Below are positions 44,412 through 54,168 of a DNA stretch of 64,000 nucleotides, piece by piece (positions within the stretch are counted from its first letter, which is position 1; every line of letters starts with the position of its first letter). The position numbers and the translations under genes are program-made. The notes beneath the pieces are model-generated. The model made no database searches and was not told the DNA's origin. It was given only the letters and a program-made list of their open reading frames with translations. The stretch is taken from the NCBI RefSeq assembly GCF_014873535.1, contig NZ_JADBEF010000001.1, forward strand, positions 310,001 to 374,000, read 5' to 3'. This DNA comes from Nonomuraea africana. Its GTDB lineage: Bacteria > Actinomycetota > Actinomycetes > Streptosporangiales > Streptosporangiaceae.

Positions 44412-47400
44412 GCGCCATGCCGGACACCACCGCCTCCGCGGGTGAGCCCGGGCCGATCGCCGTCGTCGGCCTCGCCTGCCGTTTTCCCGGCGCCCCGGAT
44501 GCCGACGCCTACTGGAAGCTGCTGCGCGACGGCCGCGCGGGGCTGACCAGGTTCACCGAAAGCGAACTGGCCGAGCGCGGAGTGCCCGGGCGGTTGCGCA
44601 CACATCCGGGTTTCGTGCCCGTCGGCGGGATCATCGACGGCCAGGCGGACTTCGACCCGGAGCCGTTCGGGTTCAGCGACGCCGAGGCGGCTCTCCTCGA
44701 CCCCCAGCAGCGCCTGTTCCTCGAATGCGCCTGGCACGCGCTGGAGCATGCCGGTCACGGTGGCGGAAGCGGCGCGGGCGCGGTGGGAGTCTTCGCCGGT
44801 GCCATGCAGAGCGCGTACCTGGCGAGCAACCTCGCGGGCCGGTGGGATCCGACCGGCGCCGGCCGGGATCCGCTCGGCAGCCTGCAGACCGCGATCTCCA
44901 CCCAGGCCGACTACCTGCCCTTGCAGACGGCGTACCGGCTCGACCTCACGGGGCCGGCGGTGGCGGTGGCGACCAGCTGCTCGACCTCGCTGGTCGCCGT
45001 GCACCTGGCCGCGCAGTCGCTGCTGTCCGGCGAGTGCGACACCGCCCTCGCCGGAGGGGTGTCGCTGATCGTGCCTCAGGGGCAGGGGTACGTGCACGTC
45101 GCCGGCGGTGTGTACTCGGCGGACGGCATGGTGCGGCCGTTCAGCGAGCACGGCACCGGCGTCGTCTACAGCCAGGGCGTCGGCGTGGTGGTGCTGCGCC
45201 GCCTGGCCGACGCGCTGGCCGACGGAGATCCCGTGCTGGCCGTGCTGCACGGCTCGGCGATGAACAACGACGGAGCCGACAAGGCCGGGTTCACCGCACC
45301 GTCCCTGCGCGGTCAGGCCCGGGCGGTGGCCGAGGCACTCGCCGTCGCAGGCGTCTCGCCACGCGAGATCGGTCTCATCGAGGCGCATGGCACCGCGACC
45401 GCGCTGGGCGACCCCATCGAGGTGGCCGCACTGCGGCGGGTGTTCGGGGACAGCGGTCCGGCGTGGTGCGGGCTCGGCTCGGTGAAGGGCAACATCGGTC
45501 ACGCGAACTCCGCGGCCGGAATCGCCTCCTTCATCAAGGCCGTCCTGGCCGTGCACCACCGCGTGTTGCCCCCGACGCTGCACGCGCACCCGCTCAACCC
45601 GCTCCTGGGCCTGGAAGGATCGCCGTTCGAGGTGATCACCGCAACCAGGGAGTGGGACACTCCTTCACTGGCCGGGGTGAGCTCGTTCGGCATCGGCGGC
45701 ACCAACTGCCACGCCGTGCTCGGGCCCGCCCCGCACCGCCCGCCGGTCCCGGCCGATCCGCGACCTCAACTGCTGGCCGTATCGGCGGCCACTCCTGAGG
45801 CGGCGAGCGCCACAGCGCAGGCCCTGGCGGCCCGGACGGAGCCCGACGAGGCCGACGTGGCCTACACGCTGGCGGTCGGCCGCTCCCAGCTGGCCTACCG
45901 GGTGGCGGGGGTGGGCCGGGCCAGGCTCGCCGTGGCGGCACCGTACGAGGCGGTCACCCCGGCCCCGCGCGTGGTGTTCGCCTTCCCCGGCGCGGGCAGC
46001 GCCTATCCCGGCATGGGAGGCGGGCTCTATCAGGACGAGCCGGTCTTCGCCCAAGCCGTCGACGAGTGCGCGCGCCTGCTGCTCCCGCTACTCGGCGCCG
46101 ACGTCCGTGACGCCATGGACCCACGGATCCCCGAGGAGCGCGTCCGCGACGTCGCCTTCGGGCTGCCCGCGCTGTTCACCGTGTCGTACGGTGTGGCTCG
46201 GCTGCTGCAATCCTGGGGCGTCCGGCCCGACGCCCTCGTCGGGCACAGTCTGGGTGAGTGCACGGCCGCGGTGGTGGGCGGCGCGCTGCCCCTTGCCGAG
46301 GCCGCCAGGCTGGTGGCGGCTCGATGCGCGGCCGCCGCCCGCGCGGCCGGCGGCGGCGCGATGCTGGCCGTGCCGCTCGGCGAGGACGACGTCCGCGAAC
46401 TGCTGCCGCGTCATCCCGAGCTCGACCTCGCCGCCGTCAACGCACCGGTCGCCTGCGTCGTGTCCGGTCCCGCCTTGGCCGTTGACCGGCTGACCGGCGA
46501 ACTGCAGGAGCGTGGCGCCGCGGGGACGAGACTGCGGGTGACCGCCGCGATGCACTCCCGGCTGATGGAGCCGGAGCTCCCCGGCCTGGGCAGGTTACTC
46601 ACCGGGCTGACCGGCGGTGTCCCGGCCATCCCCGTGTTCAGCACGGTCACCGGCACCTCGATAGGCGCGGAGTTGGCCCAGGCCGCCCACTGGATGCGGC
46701 AGTTGCGCGAGCCGGTGCTGTTCGGGCAGGCCCTGCGGGCGGCTGTCGGCGACGAGGGGGAGGCTCTCGTCGTCGAGGTCGGCCCAGGAGCCGCCCTGTC
46801 GGCCCTGACCCGCCGGAACACCCTCCCCGGCGTGCGCTCGGTCATGACCACGCTGGCACCCGACGAGCCCGAGAGCGCAGGAGTACGGCAGGCGGCCGGA
46901 ACCCTGTGGGCGCACGGCGCGCCGGTGGACCTGGCCGCGCTGTCAGCACCGGGCAGGCGGCGGGTACACGCACCCGGGTACGCCTTCCAGCGCCGCCGCC
47001 TGTGGATCGATCCGCCAGCCTCCGGCATGCCCGGCGAGCATCCCGACGTCACCGCGGACGAGCCGCTGCAACTGCCCCTCTGGAGTCAGATTCCCCCTGC
47101 CGAGCCCGCCGCCGTGCCGAATGGCCGATGGGCAGTGACCGGAACGGGCGCCCTGGCGGACGCGTTGCGTGCGGAACTGGCGGCGGACGATCTCCCGACC
47201 GTCGGTGAGCCTCTGACGGGGCTGATCGTCGTGGTCACGGAGAACGGCGACGTCTCCCCGGACGGCGTCTCCGCTGCCGTCCTCGGCTTCGGAGCGGTCG
47301 CGGGTGCGTCGGCCGCACAGGCTGAGCAGCCGGTCCTGTTCTTGGTCACGCGGTATGGCGAGCAGGTGGCAGGCGATCCAGCGCCCGATCCGGCCCGGGC

Positions 47401-50400
47401 GGCACTGAGGGTGCTGCCGCGTGTGCTCGGCCAGGAACAACCTGGATTGCGGTGGGCCACGCTCGACCTCGGCACGCCCGCCGACCCCGGAGCCGAGGCG
47501 GGTGCGGTGCTGCGCGAGCTGGGCGCACTGGTGAGCGGGACGGAAACGGGAACCGAAACGGCCCTGCGGGGCGCGACCCGATGGCGGCGCAGCATGGTCT
47601 CCTGGCAGCCGGTCGGCACCGGCGGAGCCGTGCCGAACGGCGGGGAGGGGTCGACGTCACCCGGCACCGTCCTGATCACCGGCGGGCTGGGGGCGGTGGG
47701 GCAGTTGTTCGCCAGGCACCTGGCCAGGCGCGGCCATCGGGTAGTGGTCACCTCGCGCACGGCGGCCCGGGGCGGCAGGACACTCAGCGAGGCCGGCGTG
47801 GACGTGCGCGTCTGCGACGCAACCGATCCCGCCGCCACGTCGGCCCTGGTCGAGGAGCTGTCCGCCGACGGGCCGCTCGAACTCGTCGTGCACGCTGCCG
47901 GGGTGGTCGCCGGCGCGCGGCTGGACCCCATGCGATCCCTGGACGCCGAGCAGGTCGCAGGACAGGTGCGTGCCAAGCTCGGGAGCGCAGTGGCGCTCCG
48001 GGACGCGATCGCCGCGCTGCCCGAGGCGAGGCGTCCCAGGACCGTACTCCTCATGTCCTCGGTGACCACGCTGGTGGGCGGCGTCGGCATGGGCCCCTAC
48101 GCGGCGGCCAACGCCGCGATGGACGCCTTCGCCCGCGCCGCGACCGGCCCGACCCAGTGGGTCAGCGCGGTCTGGGACGGCTGGCGGGTGGCCCTCGACG
48201 ACGCCGAGACGGCCGTGGTGCTCGCCGGCGCGCTGGACGCGACCACAGGCACCAGAGCGCTGGACCGGCTCCTGACCGCACGGGACTCCGGTCACCTGCC
48301 CTCTACCGTGATGATCGCGGCGACCGACCTCGATTCGCGGATCGCCGAGGCCGGCCGCCCCAGGCAGATCGCCGCCGGTGACGCCACGCGACTCAGTACG
48401 AGCGAGCGGGCGGTGGCCGAAGTCTGGTCGGAGCTGTTCGGCGCTCCCGTGGCCGATCCGGACGCCGACTTCTTCTCGCTCGGCGGACACTCCCTGCTGG
48501 CCGTGCGGATGCTGGCCGCCCTGGGCGAACGCTTCGGCGTCCAGCCCGGAATGCGGGACCTGCTGGCCTCACCCACCGTGGCCGGCATCGCCAAGCTCAT
48601 CGAATCCGCGCGTCCGCAGGAGAGGACGGCAGAGGAAAACCTGCCGTCCGGGATGGTCGTCGATCCCAGCGGCACCTTCCCGATGACCCGCGTGCAGCAC
48701 GCGTACTGGGTCGGACGGGACGGCGGCTACCGCTGGGGAGATCTGCCCTGCCACTTCTACCTCGAATACGACTGCGCCGGCCTCGACCTCGACCGCTACG
48801 AACAGGCCTGGAACCGGGTCGTGACCCGGCATCCCATGCTCCGCGCCGTGACCACCCCCGAGGGGGAGTTCCGCGTGCTGGAGAGCCTGCCGCGGTACCG
48901 GATCCGGGTGCACGACCTGGCCTCGATGACGGAGGAGCGCAGGGCGGAGCGACTGGCCGCCCTGCGGGAGCGCTTGTCGACCAAGCCCGGGCCGCCCGAC
49001 CGCTGGCCGCTGGCGCAGATCCAGGCCGCCCGGCTGCCCGGAGGCGTGGTGAGGCTGTTCATCGGGGTCGACGTGCTCGTCTGCGACGCGGCCAGCTGGT
49101 GGATCATCGAATCTGAGCTGCACACCCTCTACCGGGACCCGGACACCACCCTGCCGCGACTCGACCTCCACCCGGCGACCTGCGTGGCCGCCCTGGAACG
49201 ACAGGAGGAGCGTGCCGCCCTCTACTGGCGAGAACGGCTCGACACGCTTCCGGGCCCGCCCCGACTCCCGGTCGGCGACCCGGCCGACACGTCGCCCCGA
49301 TTCGTGCGGCGTGCCGTACGGCTGGACCGCGACGAGTGGGCCGCCCTGCGGACGGCCGCCGCTCATCACCGGGTCACCCCGGCGGCGGTGCTGCTGACCG
49401 TCTACACCGACGTGCTGGCCCGCTGGGCGGGATCGTCCGGATTCTGCGTGACGCTGACCCTCTTCGACCGGCCGCCCATCCACCCGCACGTCAACCGCGT
49501 CGTCGGCGACTTCACCTCGTTGCTGCTGCACGAGGTGCCGGCCACGCCCGCCGCCACCTTCGCCGAGCGGGCGGCCGCCACCCAGGCCCGGATGTTCGAC
49601 GACCTGGACCACCGCGGCTTCTCCGCACTGGACGTGCTCACCGAGCAGGCGGCCAGAACGGGTGAGCTGCGGCCGGTGCCCGTGGTGTTCACCAGCGCGC
49701 TCGGTGTCGCCGACATGGTGGGGGGAGAAGAGGGCCTGGAATGGGCCGGCGAGCAGGTGTACGCGGTCTCGCAGACCCCGCAGACCTGGCTCGACCACCA
49801 GGTGCTGGAGCACGACGGCGAGTTGCGGCTGCAATGGGACGCGCTGGACGGCGTCCTGCCCGGCGACGAACTGGAGGCCTTGATCGCCGAACACGCCGCA
49901 CGCGTGCGGGAGCTGGCCGATAGACCGGCCGCGTGGACCGGCGCCCGGCCCCGGCAGGCCGCCACCACCGTCCGGCCGGACTCCGTGCGGGACATCGTGC
50001 TGCCGTTGCGCGCCGAGCCCGGTGGAGCACCCAGGCCCACTCTGTATCTCGCCCACCCTTCAGGTGGCGACGTGCTCTGCTACGCCGAGCTGTCCCGGCT
50101 GCTGGATCCCCGCGTGGACGTGGTCGCGCTGGCCGACCCCGAGCTGGCGGGAGCGGCCGGGCCGGGCGCCGAGACCGTCGAGGGAATCGCCGAGCAATAC
50201 CTGACGGCGATCGAAGCGGCCGGCGGCCCAGGCGCGGGCCCCTGGTTGATCGGCGGCTGGTCCATGGGCGGCACAGTGGCCCAGGAGATGGCCCGACAGC
50301 TGCACGCGGGCGGTCGGCATGCCGCCCTGCTGGTGTTGCTCGACTCCAACGATCCGGCGCTGATCCGCGACGTCCCCGGCCGCGACGCCGGAGAGGTCGC

Positions 50401-50884
50401 GTGGCAGGTGGCGGTCCGGCATCTGCACGCGCTGGAGGCGTATCTCGGCATCGACCTGGACGTCGGCGACGCGCTGGCCGCCGTCCCCCCGGAAGGGCGC
50501 ATGACCGCGGTCGCCGAGCGCCTACGCGAGCACCGGCTGCTGGGCCGCGGTGAGGACCTGACCGCCCGCCTGGCCGTGTTCGCCAGGCATCTGCGCGCGC
50601 TGGCCGCCCACACCCCGCGTTACCTGGCCGATCCGGACACGACGACCGTGCTGATCAGGGCAGACCGCCCATCTCCCCGCAACTCCGGCATCGGGATGGG
50701 CGTCGACGACACCCCGCCAGGCCGGCCCGACCTCGGCTGGGGACGCCACCTCGCCGGAGCGGTCCAGTCAGCCGGTGTCGACGCCCACCACTACGGCATG
50801 CTGCACCCTCCGGTGCTGCCCGCCGTGGCCGACCTGATCAACGCCGCGCTCGACAGGGCGCTGGCGCGACTTCGCGAAAGGTAA
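44408..50884 (+). CDS. hybrid PKS-NRPS KS-AT-KR-ACP-Cy-TE, HMWP1-like
   Basis: The product has 2158 residues. KS (15-440) has Cys191 in SCSTS, His327 in EAHGTA and His365 in NIGHANSA. AT (515-830) has Ser614 in GHSLGE and the unusual specificity text AAMHS (His716). KR (about 850-1290) has LITGGLGAVGQ and catalytic Tyr1231. ACP has Ser1362 in LGGHSLL. The Cy domain (1423-1855) has FPMTRVQHAYWVGRD and Asp1555/Asp1560 in DVLVCD. TE (1875-2150) has Ser1952 in GWSMGG and a late His2133. Order and content equal HMWP1 minus both methyltransferases and minus the PCP before the TE. It should add one reduced C2 unit and a final Cys-derived thiazoline, then release the acid. Confidence 0.92.
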   Translation: MSAMPDTTASAGEPGPIAVVGLACRFPGAPDADAYWKLLRDGRAGLTRFTESELAERGVPGRLRTHPGFVPVGGIIDGQADFDPEPFGFSDAEAALLDPQQRLFLECAWHALEHAGHGGGSGAGAVGVFAGAMQSAYLASNLAGRWDPTGAGRDPLGSLQTAISTQADYLPLQTAYRLDLTGPAVAVATSCSTSLVAVHLAAQSLLSGECDTALAGGVSLIVPQGQGYVHVAGGVYSADGMVRPFSEHGTGVVYSQGVGVVVLRRLADALADGDPVLAVLHGSAMNNDGADKAGFTAPSLRGQARAVAEALAVAGVSPREIGLIEAHGTATALGDPIEVAALRRVFGDSGPAWCGLGSVKGNIGHANSAAGIASFIKAVLAVHHRVLPPTLHAHPLNPLLGLEGSPFEVITATREWDTPSLAGVSSFGIGGTNCHAVLGPAPHRPPVPADPRPQLLAVSAATPEAASATAQALAARTEPDEADVAYTLAVGRSQLAYRVAGVGRARLAVAAPYEAVTPAPRVVFAFPGAGSAYPGMGGGLYQDEPVFAQAVDECARLLLPLLGADVRDAMDPRIPEERVRDVAFGLPALFTVSYGVARLLQSWGVRPDALVGHSLGECTAAVVGGALPLAEAARLVAARCAAAARAAGGGAMLAVPLGEDDVRELLPRHPELDLAAVNAPVACVVSGPALAVDRLTGELQERGAAGTRLRVTAAMHSRLMEPELPGLGRLLTGLTGGVPAIPVFSTVTGTSIGAELAQAAHWMRQLREPVLFGQALRAAVGDEGEALVVEVGPGAALSALTRRNTLPGVRSVMTTLAPDEPESAGVRQAAGTLWAHGAPVDLAALSAPGRRRVHAPGYAFQRRRLWIDPPASGMPGEHPDVTADEPLQLPLWSQIPPAEPAAVPNGRWAVTGTGALADALRAELAADDLPTVGEPLTGLIVVVTENGDVSPDGVSAAVLGFGAVAGASAAQAEQPVLFLVTRYGEQVAGDPAPDPARAALRVLPRVLGQEQPGLRWATLDLGTPADPGAEAGAVLRELGALVSGTETGTETALRGATRWRRSMVSWQPVGTGGAVPNGGEGSTSPGTVLITGGLGAVGQLFARHLARRGHRVVVTSRTAARGGRTLSEAGVDVRVCDATDPAATSALVEELSADGPLELVVHAAGVVAGARLDPMRSLDAEQVAGQVRAKLGSAVALRDAIAALPEARRPRTVLLMSSVTTLVGGVGMGPYAAANAAMDAFARAATGPTQWVSAVWDGWRVALDDAETAVVLAGALDATTGTRALDRLLTARDSGHLPSTVMIAATDLDSRIAEAGRPRQIAAGDATRLSTSERAVAEVWSELFGAPVADPDADFFSLGGHSLLAVRMLAALGERFGVQPGMRDLLASPTVAGIAKLIESARPQERTAEENLPSGMVVDPSGTFPMTRVQHAYWVGRDGGYRWGDLPCHFYLEYDCAGLDLDRYEQAWNRVVTRHPMLRAVTTPEGEFRVLESLPRYRIRVHDLASMTEERRAERLAALRERLSTKPGPPDRWPLAQIQAARLPGGVVRLFIGVDVLVCDAASWWIIESELHTLYRDPDTTLPRLDLHPATCVAALERQEERAALYWRERLDTLPGPPRLPVGDPADTSPRFVRRAVRLDRDEWAALRTAAAHHRVTPAAVLLTVYTDVLARWAGSSGFCVTLTLFDRPPIHPHVNRVVGDFTSLLLHEVPATPAATFAERAAATQARMFDDLDHRGFSALDVLTEQAARTGELRPVPVVFTSALGVADMVGGEEGLEWAGEQVYAVSQTPQTWLDHQVLEHDGELRLQWDALDGVLPGDELEALIAEHAARVRELADRPAAWTGARPRQAATTVRPDSVRDIVLPLRAEPGGAPRPTLYLAHPSGGDVLCYAELSRLLDPRVDVVALADPELAGAAGPGAETVEGIAEQYLTAIEAAGGPGAGPWLIGGWSMGGTVAQEMARQLHAGGRHAALLVLLDSNDPALIRDVPGRDAGEVAWQVAVRHLHALEAYLGIDLDVGDALAAVPPEGRMTAVAERLREHRLLGRGEDLTARLAVFARHLRALAAHTPRYLADPDTTTVLIRADRPSPRNSGIGMGVDDTPPGRPDLGWGRHLAGAVQSAGVDAHHYGMLHPPVLPAVADLINAALDRALARLRER

Positions 50885-50886
50885 CC

Positions 50887-52440
50887 ATGCACTCCCAGTT
50901 CCGCCGCCGGACAGCGGCGGTCGTCACCGCGGTCGCCCTCATGACGGGCTGCGCCGGCAACGCGCCCGCCGCCGCTCCCGCGACCACCGGCTCACAACCG
51001 GCGACGACTGGCAGCGGGGGCGACACCGTGCGCTACGCGGCGCCCGGCTCTCCTTCCAATGCCGTCACCGACCCGCACGGTCTGCTGCCCGGCGAGAGCG
51101 ACATGGTCAGGATGGCCCTGACCTACGACGTCCTCACCGTCCCAGGAGCCGACGGCTCCACCAAGCCACGCCTGGCGACCGAGTGGCAGCCCGACGAGAC
51201 CCTGACCAAGTGGCGGATCACCATCCGCGGCGACGCGAAGTTCTCCGACGGCCGGCCGGTCAAGGCCGCCGACGCGCTGTTCTCGCTGCGCCGGATGGGC
51301 AAGAAAGCGGCGGAGAACTTCGGCCGCATGGCCATGTTCGACCTCGACGCCTCCAAGGTGATCGACGACACCGCCTTCGAGCTGATGACCAAGAAGCCTT
51401 ACGCCGAGGTGGGCAAGGCGCTGGAGGGCGCGACCTTCGTCGTGCCGGAGGGCAGTGACGACTTCGGCAAGCCGGTCCCAGGCTCCGGCCCGTTCCGGCC
51501 GACTGCCAAGGGCGGGGCGCAGGCGGTCGTGTTCGAGCGGAACGACGACTGGTGGGGTCCCGAGCCGCCGTCCAGGTTCATCGAGGTGCGCGCCGTCCCC
51601 GACCCGCAGGCGCGCGCTCAGGCTCTGCTGTCCGGCCAGGTCGACCTGGCCGGAGGCGTGCCGGCCACGCTGGCCAAGCAGCAGGAGGGCAATAGTGCGG
51701 TACGCCTGCTGCGCAGGCCGGGCGCCACGCTGTACCCGCTGGTCATGCGGATGGACACCGAACCCTTCGACGACCATCGGGTCCGTGAAGCCGTCCGGCT
51801 CGCGTTGGACCGCAAGCAGCTCCTCGACACCGTCTTCCTCGGATACGGCGAGGTCGGCAACGACCTCATCACCCCCAAGGACTCGTCCAGCCCGGCGAAC
51901 CTGCCCGAGCGCACCCGCGACCTCGACCGGGCCAAGAAGTTCATGGCCGATGCGGGACTCGCCGGCGGTGTCGATCTCACGCTGCACACCACCACCGCCT
52001 ACCCGGGCATGGACAGCGCCGCGACCCTGATCTCCCAGCAGCTCGCCGACATCGGGATCAGGGTCAAGGTGAGCCTGGAGCCGGCGGACACGTACTTCTC
52101 CGAGATCTACGGGCGCAAGCCGTTCTACCTCAGCTACCTGGGCGGCATCCCCTTCCTCGACGTGGTCAGGGTGGCGCTCACGCCCGGCTCGCCCACGAAC
52201 GAGACGGCCTGGAAGGATCCCGCCTGGTTCGCCGACCTCGACGAGGCTCTGGCCGAGCGGGACGACGCCAAGCGGAGCTCCCTCCTGGCGGACCTGCAGG
52301 CCAAGCTCCGCGACCAGGGCGGCTACGCGATCTGGGCGCTGAGTGACCGGCTCGACCTCGCCAAGGCGGAGCTGAGCGGCGTGCCCGAGGGGATCGGCTT
52401 CGCCTCGGCGTTCATCGACCAGGTGAGCCTGGACGGTTGA
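50887..52440 (+). CDS. Opp/Nik-type ABC importer, substrate-binding lipoprotein
   Basis: The product has 517 residues. The signal peptide ends in the lipobox LMTGC. The body is an SBP_bac_5 (OppA/NikA/CntA) fold: VRMALTYDVLTVPGADGSTK, WRITIRGDAKFSDGRPVKAA and PFDDHRVREAVRLALDRKQL. AAAGG precedes the ATG, which lies 2 nt after the PKS stop. In staphylopine systems a protein of this family (CntA) binds the metal-loaded metallophore, and the same job is inferred here. Being inside the biosynthetic operon argues strongly that it recognises this cluster's product. Confidence 0.88.
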   Translation: MHSQFRRRTAAVVTAVALMTGCAGNAPAAAPATTGSQPATTGSGGDTVRYAAPGSPSNAVTDPHGLLPGESDMVRMALTYDVLTVPGADGSTKPRLATEWQPDETLTKWRITIRGDAKFSDGRPVKAADALFSLRRMGKKAAENFGRMAMFDLDASKVIDDTAFELMTKKPYAEVGKALEGATFVVPEGSDDFGKPVPGSGPFRPTAKGGAQAVVFERNDDWWGPEPPSRFIEVRAVPDPQARAQALLSGQVDLAGGVPATLAKQQEGNSAVRLLRRPGATLYPLVMRMDTEPFDDHRVREAVRLALDRKQLLDTVFLGYGEVGNDLITPKDSSSPANLPERTRDLDRAKKFMADAGLAGGVDLTLHTTTAYPGMDSAATLISQQLADIGIRVKVSLEPADTYFSEIYGRKPFYLSYLGGIPFLDVVRVALTPGSPTNETAWKDPAWFADLDEALAERDDAKRSSLLADLQAKLRDQGGYAIWALSDRLDLAKAELSGVPEGIGFASAFIDQVSLDG

Positions 52441-52441
52441 C

Positions 52442-53377
52442 GTGCTCCAACTGCCACGGCCGGTCGGCGCGCTGGTCAGAGCAGTGCTGCTGCTGGCCGC
52501 CGCGTCCGCGGTGATCTTCCTGTGCACGGCGGCGCTGCCCGGCGACGCGGCCGACGTCCTCGGCGGCGGCCGCGCCACCGCCGAGGAGCTCGCCCGGTTG
52601 CGTGAGGAGCAGGGGCTGGACCGCCCCTTGCACGTCCGCTACCTGGACTGGCTGTCGGGAGTGCTGACCGGTGAGCCCGGGGTCTCACTCATCACCGGGC
52701 GGCCGGTCGCCGAGCTGGTCGCCGAGCGGGTCGCGGTGACTCTAGCCCTGGCCGTGGCCGCCCTGGCGGTGAGCATCCCGCTCACGACGGCCGTGGCCTG
52801 GGCCGCCGTGCGTGGGCCCAGATGGGCGCGGCCCGCCGCGAACACCTTGATCGTCACTTGTGCGGCGCTGCCTCAGGCCGTGGTGGCCGCCGCACTGGTC
52901 GCCTGGCTGTCGGCGGCGTGGGGGATGTTCCCGCCGGTGTCGATGCTGCCGGCCGGAGAGCGGCCGTGGCACCGGCTGGACCTGCTCGTGCTTCCCGTCC
53001 TCACGCTCGCGCTGCCGACCGCCGCCTACGGCGCCGCCCTCCTGCGCGGGGCGATCGCGGACGTGGTCGCCCGGCCGTACGTGCGCGACGCGGAACTACG
53101 CGGTCTGTCACCCGCGGCGGTCCTGTTCCGGTACGTGCTGCCGATGATCGCCGCGCCCGCCACCCGCCTGTTCGCGGTGCTCCTCGGCGGGCTGGTGGCG
53201 GGAACCGCGGTGGTGGAGATCCTGTTCGGCCTGGCCGGGCTGGGCGAGCTGCTGGTGACCGCCATCTCGACGCGGGACGTGCCCGTCGTTCAGAGCGTCG
53301 CCCTGCTCGCCGCGGCCGTCGTAGTCGCCGGGCTGCTCGTCGCCGATGCGGCCGCGCCGAAGGCGGCCCGTTCGTGA
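52442..53377 (+). CDS. Opp/Nik-type ABC importer permease 1 (OppB-like)
   Basis: The product has 311 residues from GTG 52442. It has the OppB-type N-terminal helix, then periplasmic text RLREEQGLDRPLHVRYLDWL, which is typical of DppB/NikB. About six helices follow, with the ATPase-contact loop ELRGLSPAAVLFRYVLPMIA. It is the first half of the channel for the lipoprotein-bound ligand. The gene follows the lipoprotein gene by 1 nt, and its stop overlaps the next start (GTGA). Confidence 0.88.
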   Translation: MLQLPRPVGALVRAVLLLAAASAVIFLCTAALPGDAADVLGGGRATAEELARLREEQGLDRPLHVRYLDWLSGVLTGEPGVSLITGRPVAELVAERVAVTLALAVAALAVSIPLTTAVAWAAVRGPRWARPAANTLIVTCAALPQAVVAAALVAWLSAAWGMFPPVSMLPAGERPWHRLDLLVLPVLTLALPTAAYGAALLRGAIADVVARPYVRDAELRGLSPAAVLFRYVLPMIAAPATRLFAVLLGGLVAGTAVVEILFGLAGLGELLVTAISTRDVPVVQSVALLAAAVVVAGLLVADAAAPKAARS

Positions 53378-54168
53378 GGCGGCGCCGCACCGGGCTGCTC
53401 CTCGCCGCTTCGGCGGGAGCCGCGCTCCTGGTGGCGCTCGGCGGCCGGACGCTGGCCAGGCATGACCCGGCGCGCATCGCGGCGCCCCCGTGGTCCGGTC
53501 CCGCTCCCGGGATGCTGCTGGGCGCAGACGGGCTGGGACGGGATGTGCTGTCCAGAGTGTTGGCCGGCGGGCAGGAGTTGACGCTGACCGCGCTGGCCGC
53601 CGCGCTGATCGCCTCGGCCCTGGGCGTGACAGGCGGGCTGTGGGTGGGATGGAACCGCGGCCGGCTTTCCCGCGCCGTCGCGGGGGCGGCGGACCTCCTG
53701 CTGGCGCTGCCTCTCCTGCTGCTCGCGCTGCTCGCGGTGGTCGCCCTGCCAGGACCGGCCGCAGTGATCGTCGGTACCGTCCTCGGCGGTACGCCGCTGA
53801 CCCTGCGTGTGGTGGCCGATGCCACCGCGGAGGCCAGATATGCGGGATACGTCGAGGCGGCGCTGTCGCGCGGGGATCGTGGGGGATCCGTCCTGGTGCG
53901 CGAAGTCCTGCCGGCTCATGCCGGGATCGTCAGCGCCGATCTCGCCCAGCGGTTCGTGCTGTCCGTACAGCTCGCCGTCGCCCTCAACGTGCTCGGCTTC
54001 GGTCCGGCGCCTCCGGCGCCGGACTGGGCCGCCATGCTCCGAGAGAACATTCCGGGCCTCGGCCTCAACCCTGCGGCGATGATCACGCCCGCTCTCGCCC
54101 TGGCGGTTCTGACGGGCAGCGTCGCCGCCCTCTCCTACGCCCTGACCGTCCGGGACGGCGCCTCGTGA
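53374..54168 (+). CDS. Opp/Nik-type ABC importer permease 2 (OppC-like)
   Basis: The product has 264 residues from GTG 53374. The OppC-type motif LGADGLGRDVLSRVLAGGQE is near residue 50, a set of five to six helices follows, and the contact loop AALSRGDRGGSVLVREVLPA is present. It is shorter than usual OppC proteins, with a brief N-terminal tail. It partners permease 1. Overlaps of 4 nt on both sides tie its translation to the neighbours. Confidence 0.87.
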   Translation: MRRRRTGLLLAASAGAALLVALGGRTLARHDPARIAAPPWSGPAPGMLLGADGLGRDVLSRVLAGGQELTLTALAAALIASALGVTGGLWVGWNRGRLSRAVAGAADLLLALPLLLLALLAVVALPGPAAVIVGTVLGGTPLTLRVVADATAEARYAGYVEAALSRGDRGGSVLVREVLPAHAGIVSADLAQRFVLSVQLAVALNVLGFGPAPPAPDWAAMLRENIPGLGLNPAAMITPALALAVLTGSVAALSYALTVRDGAS

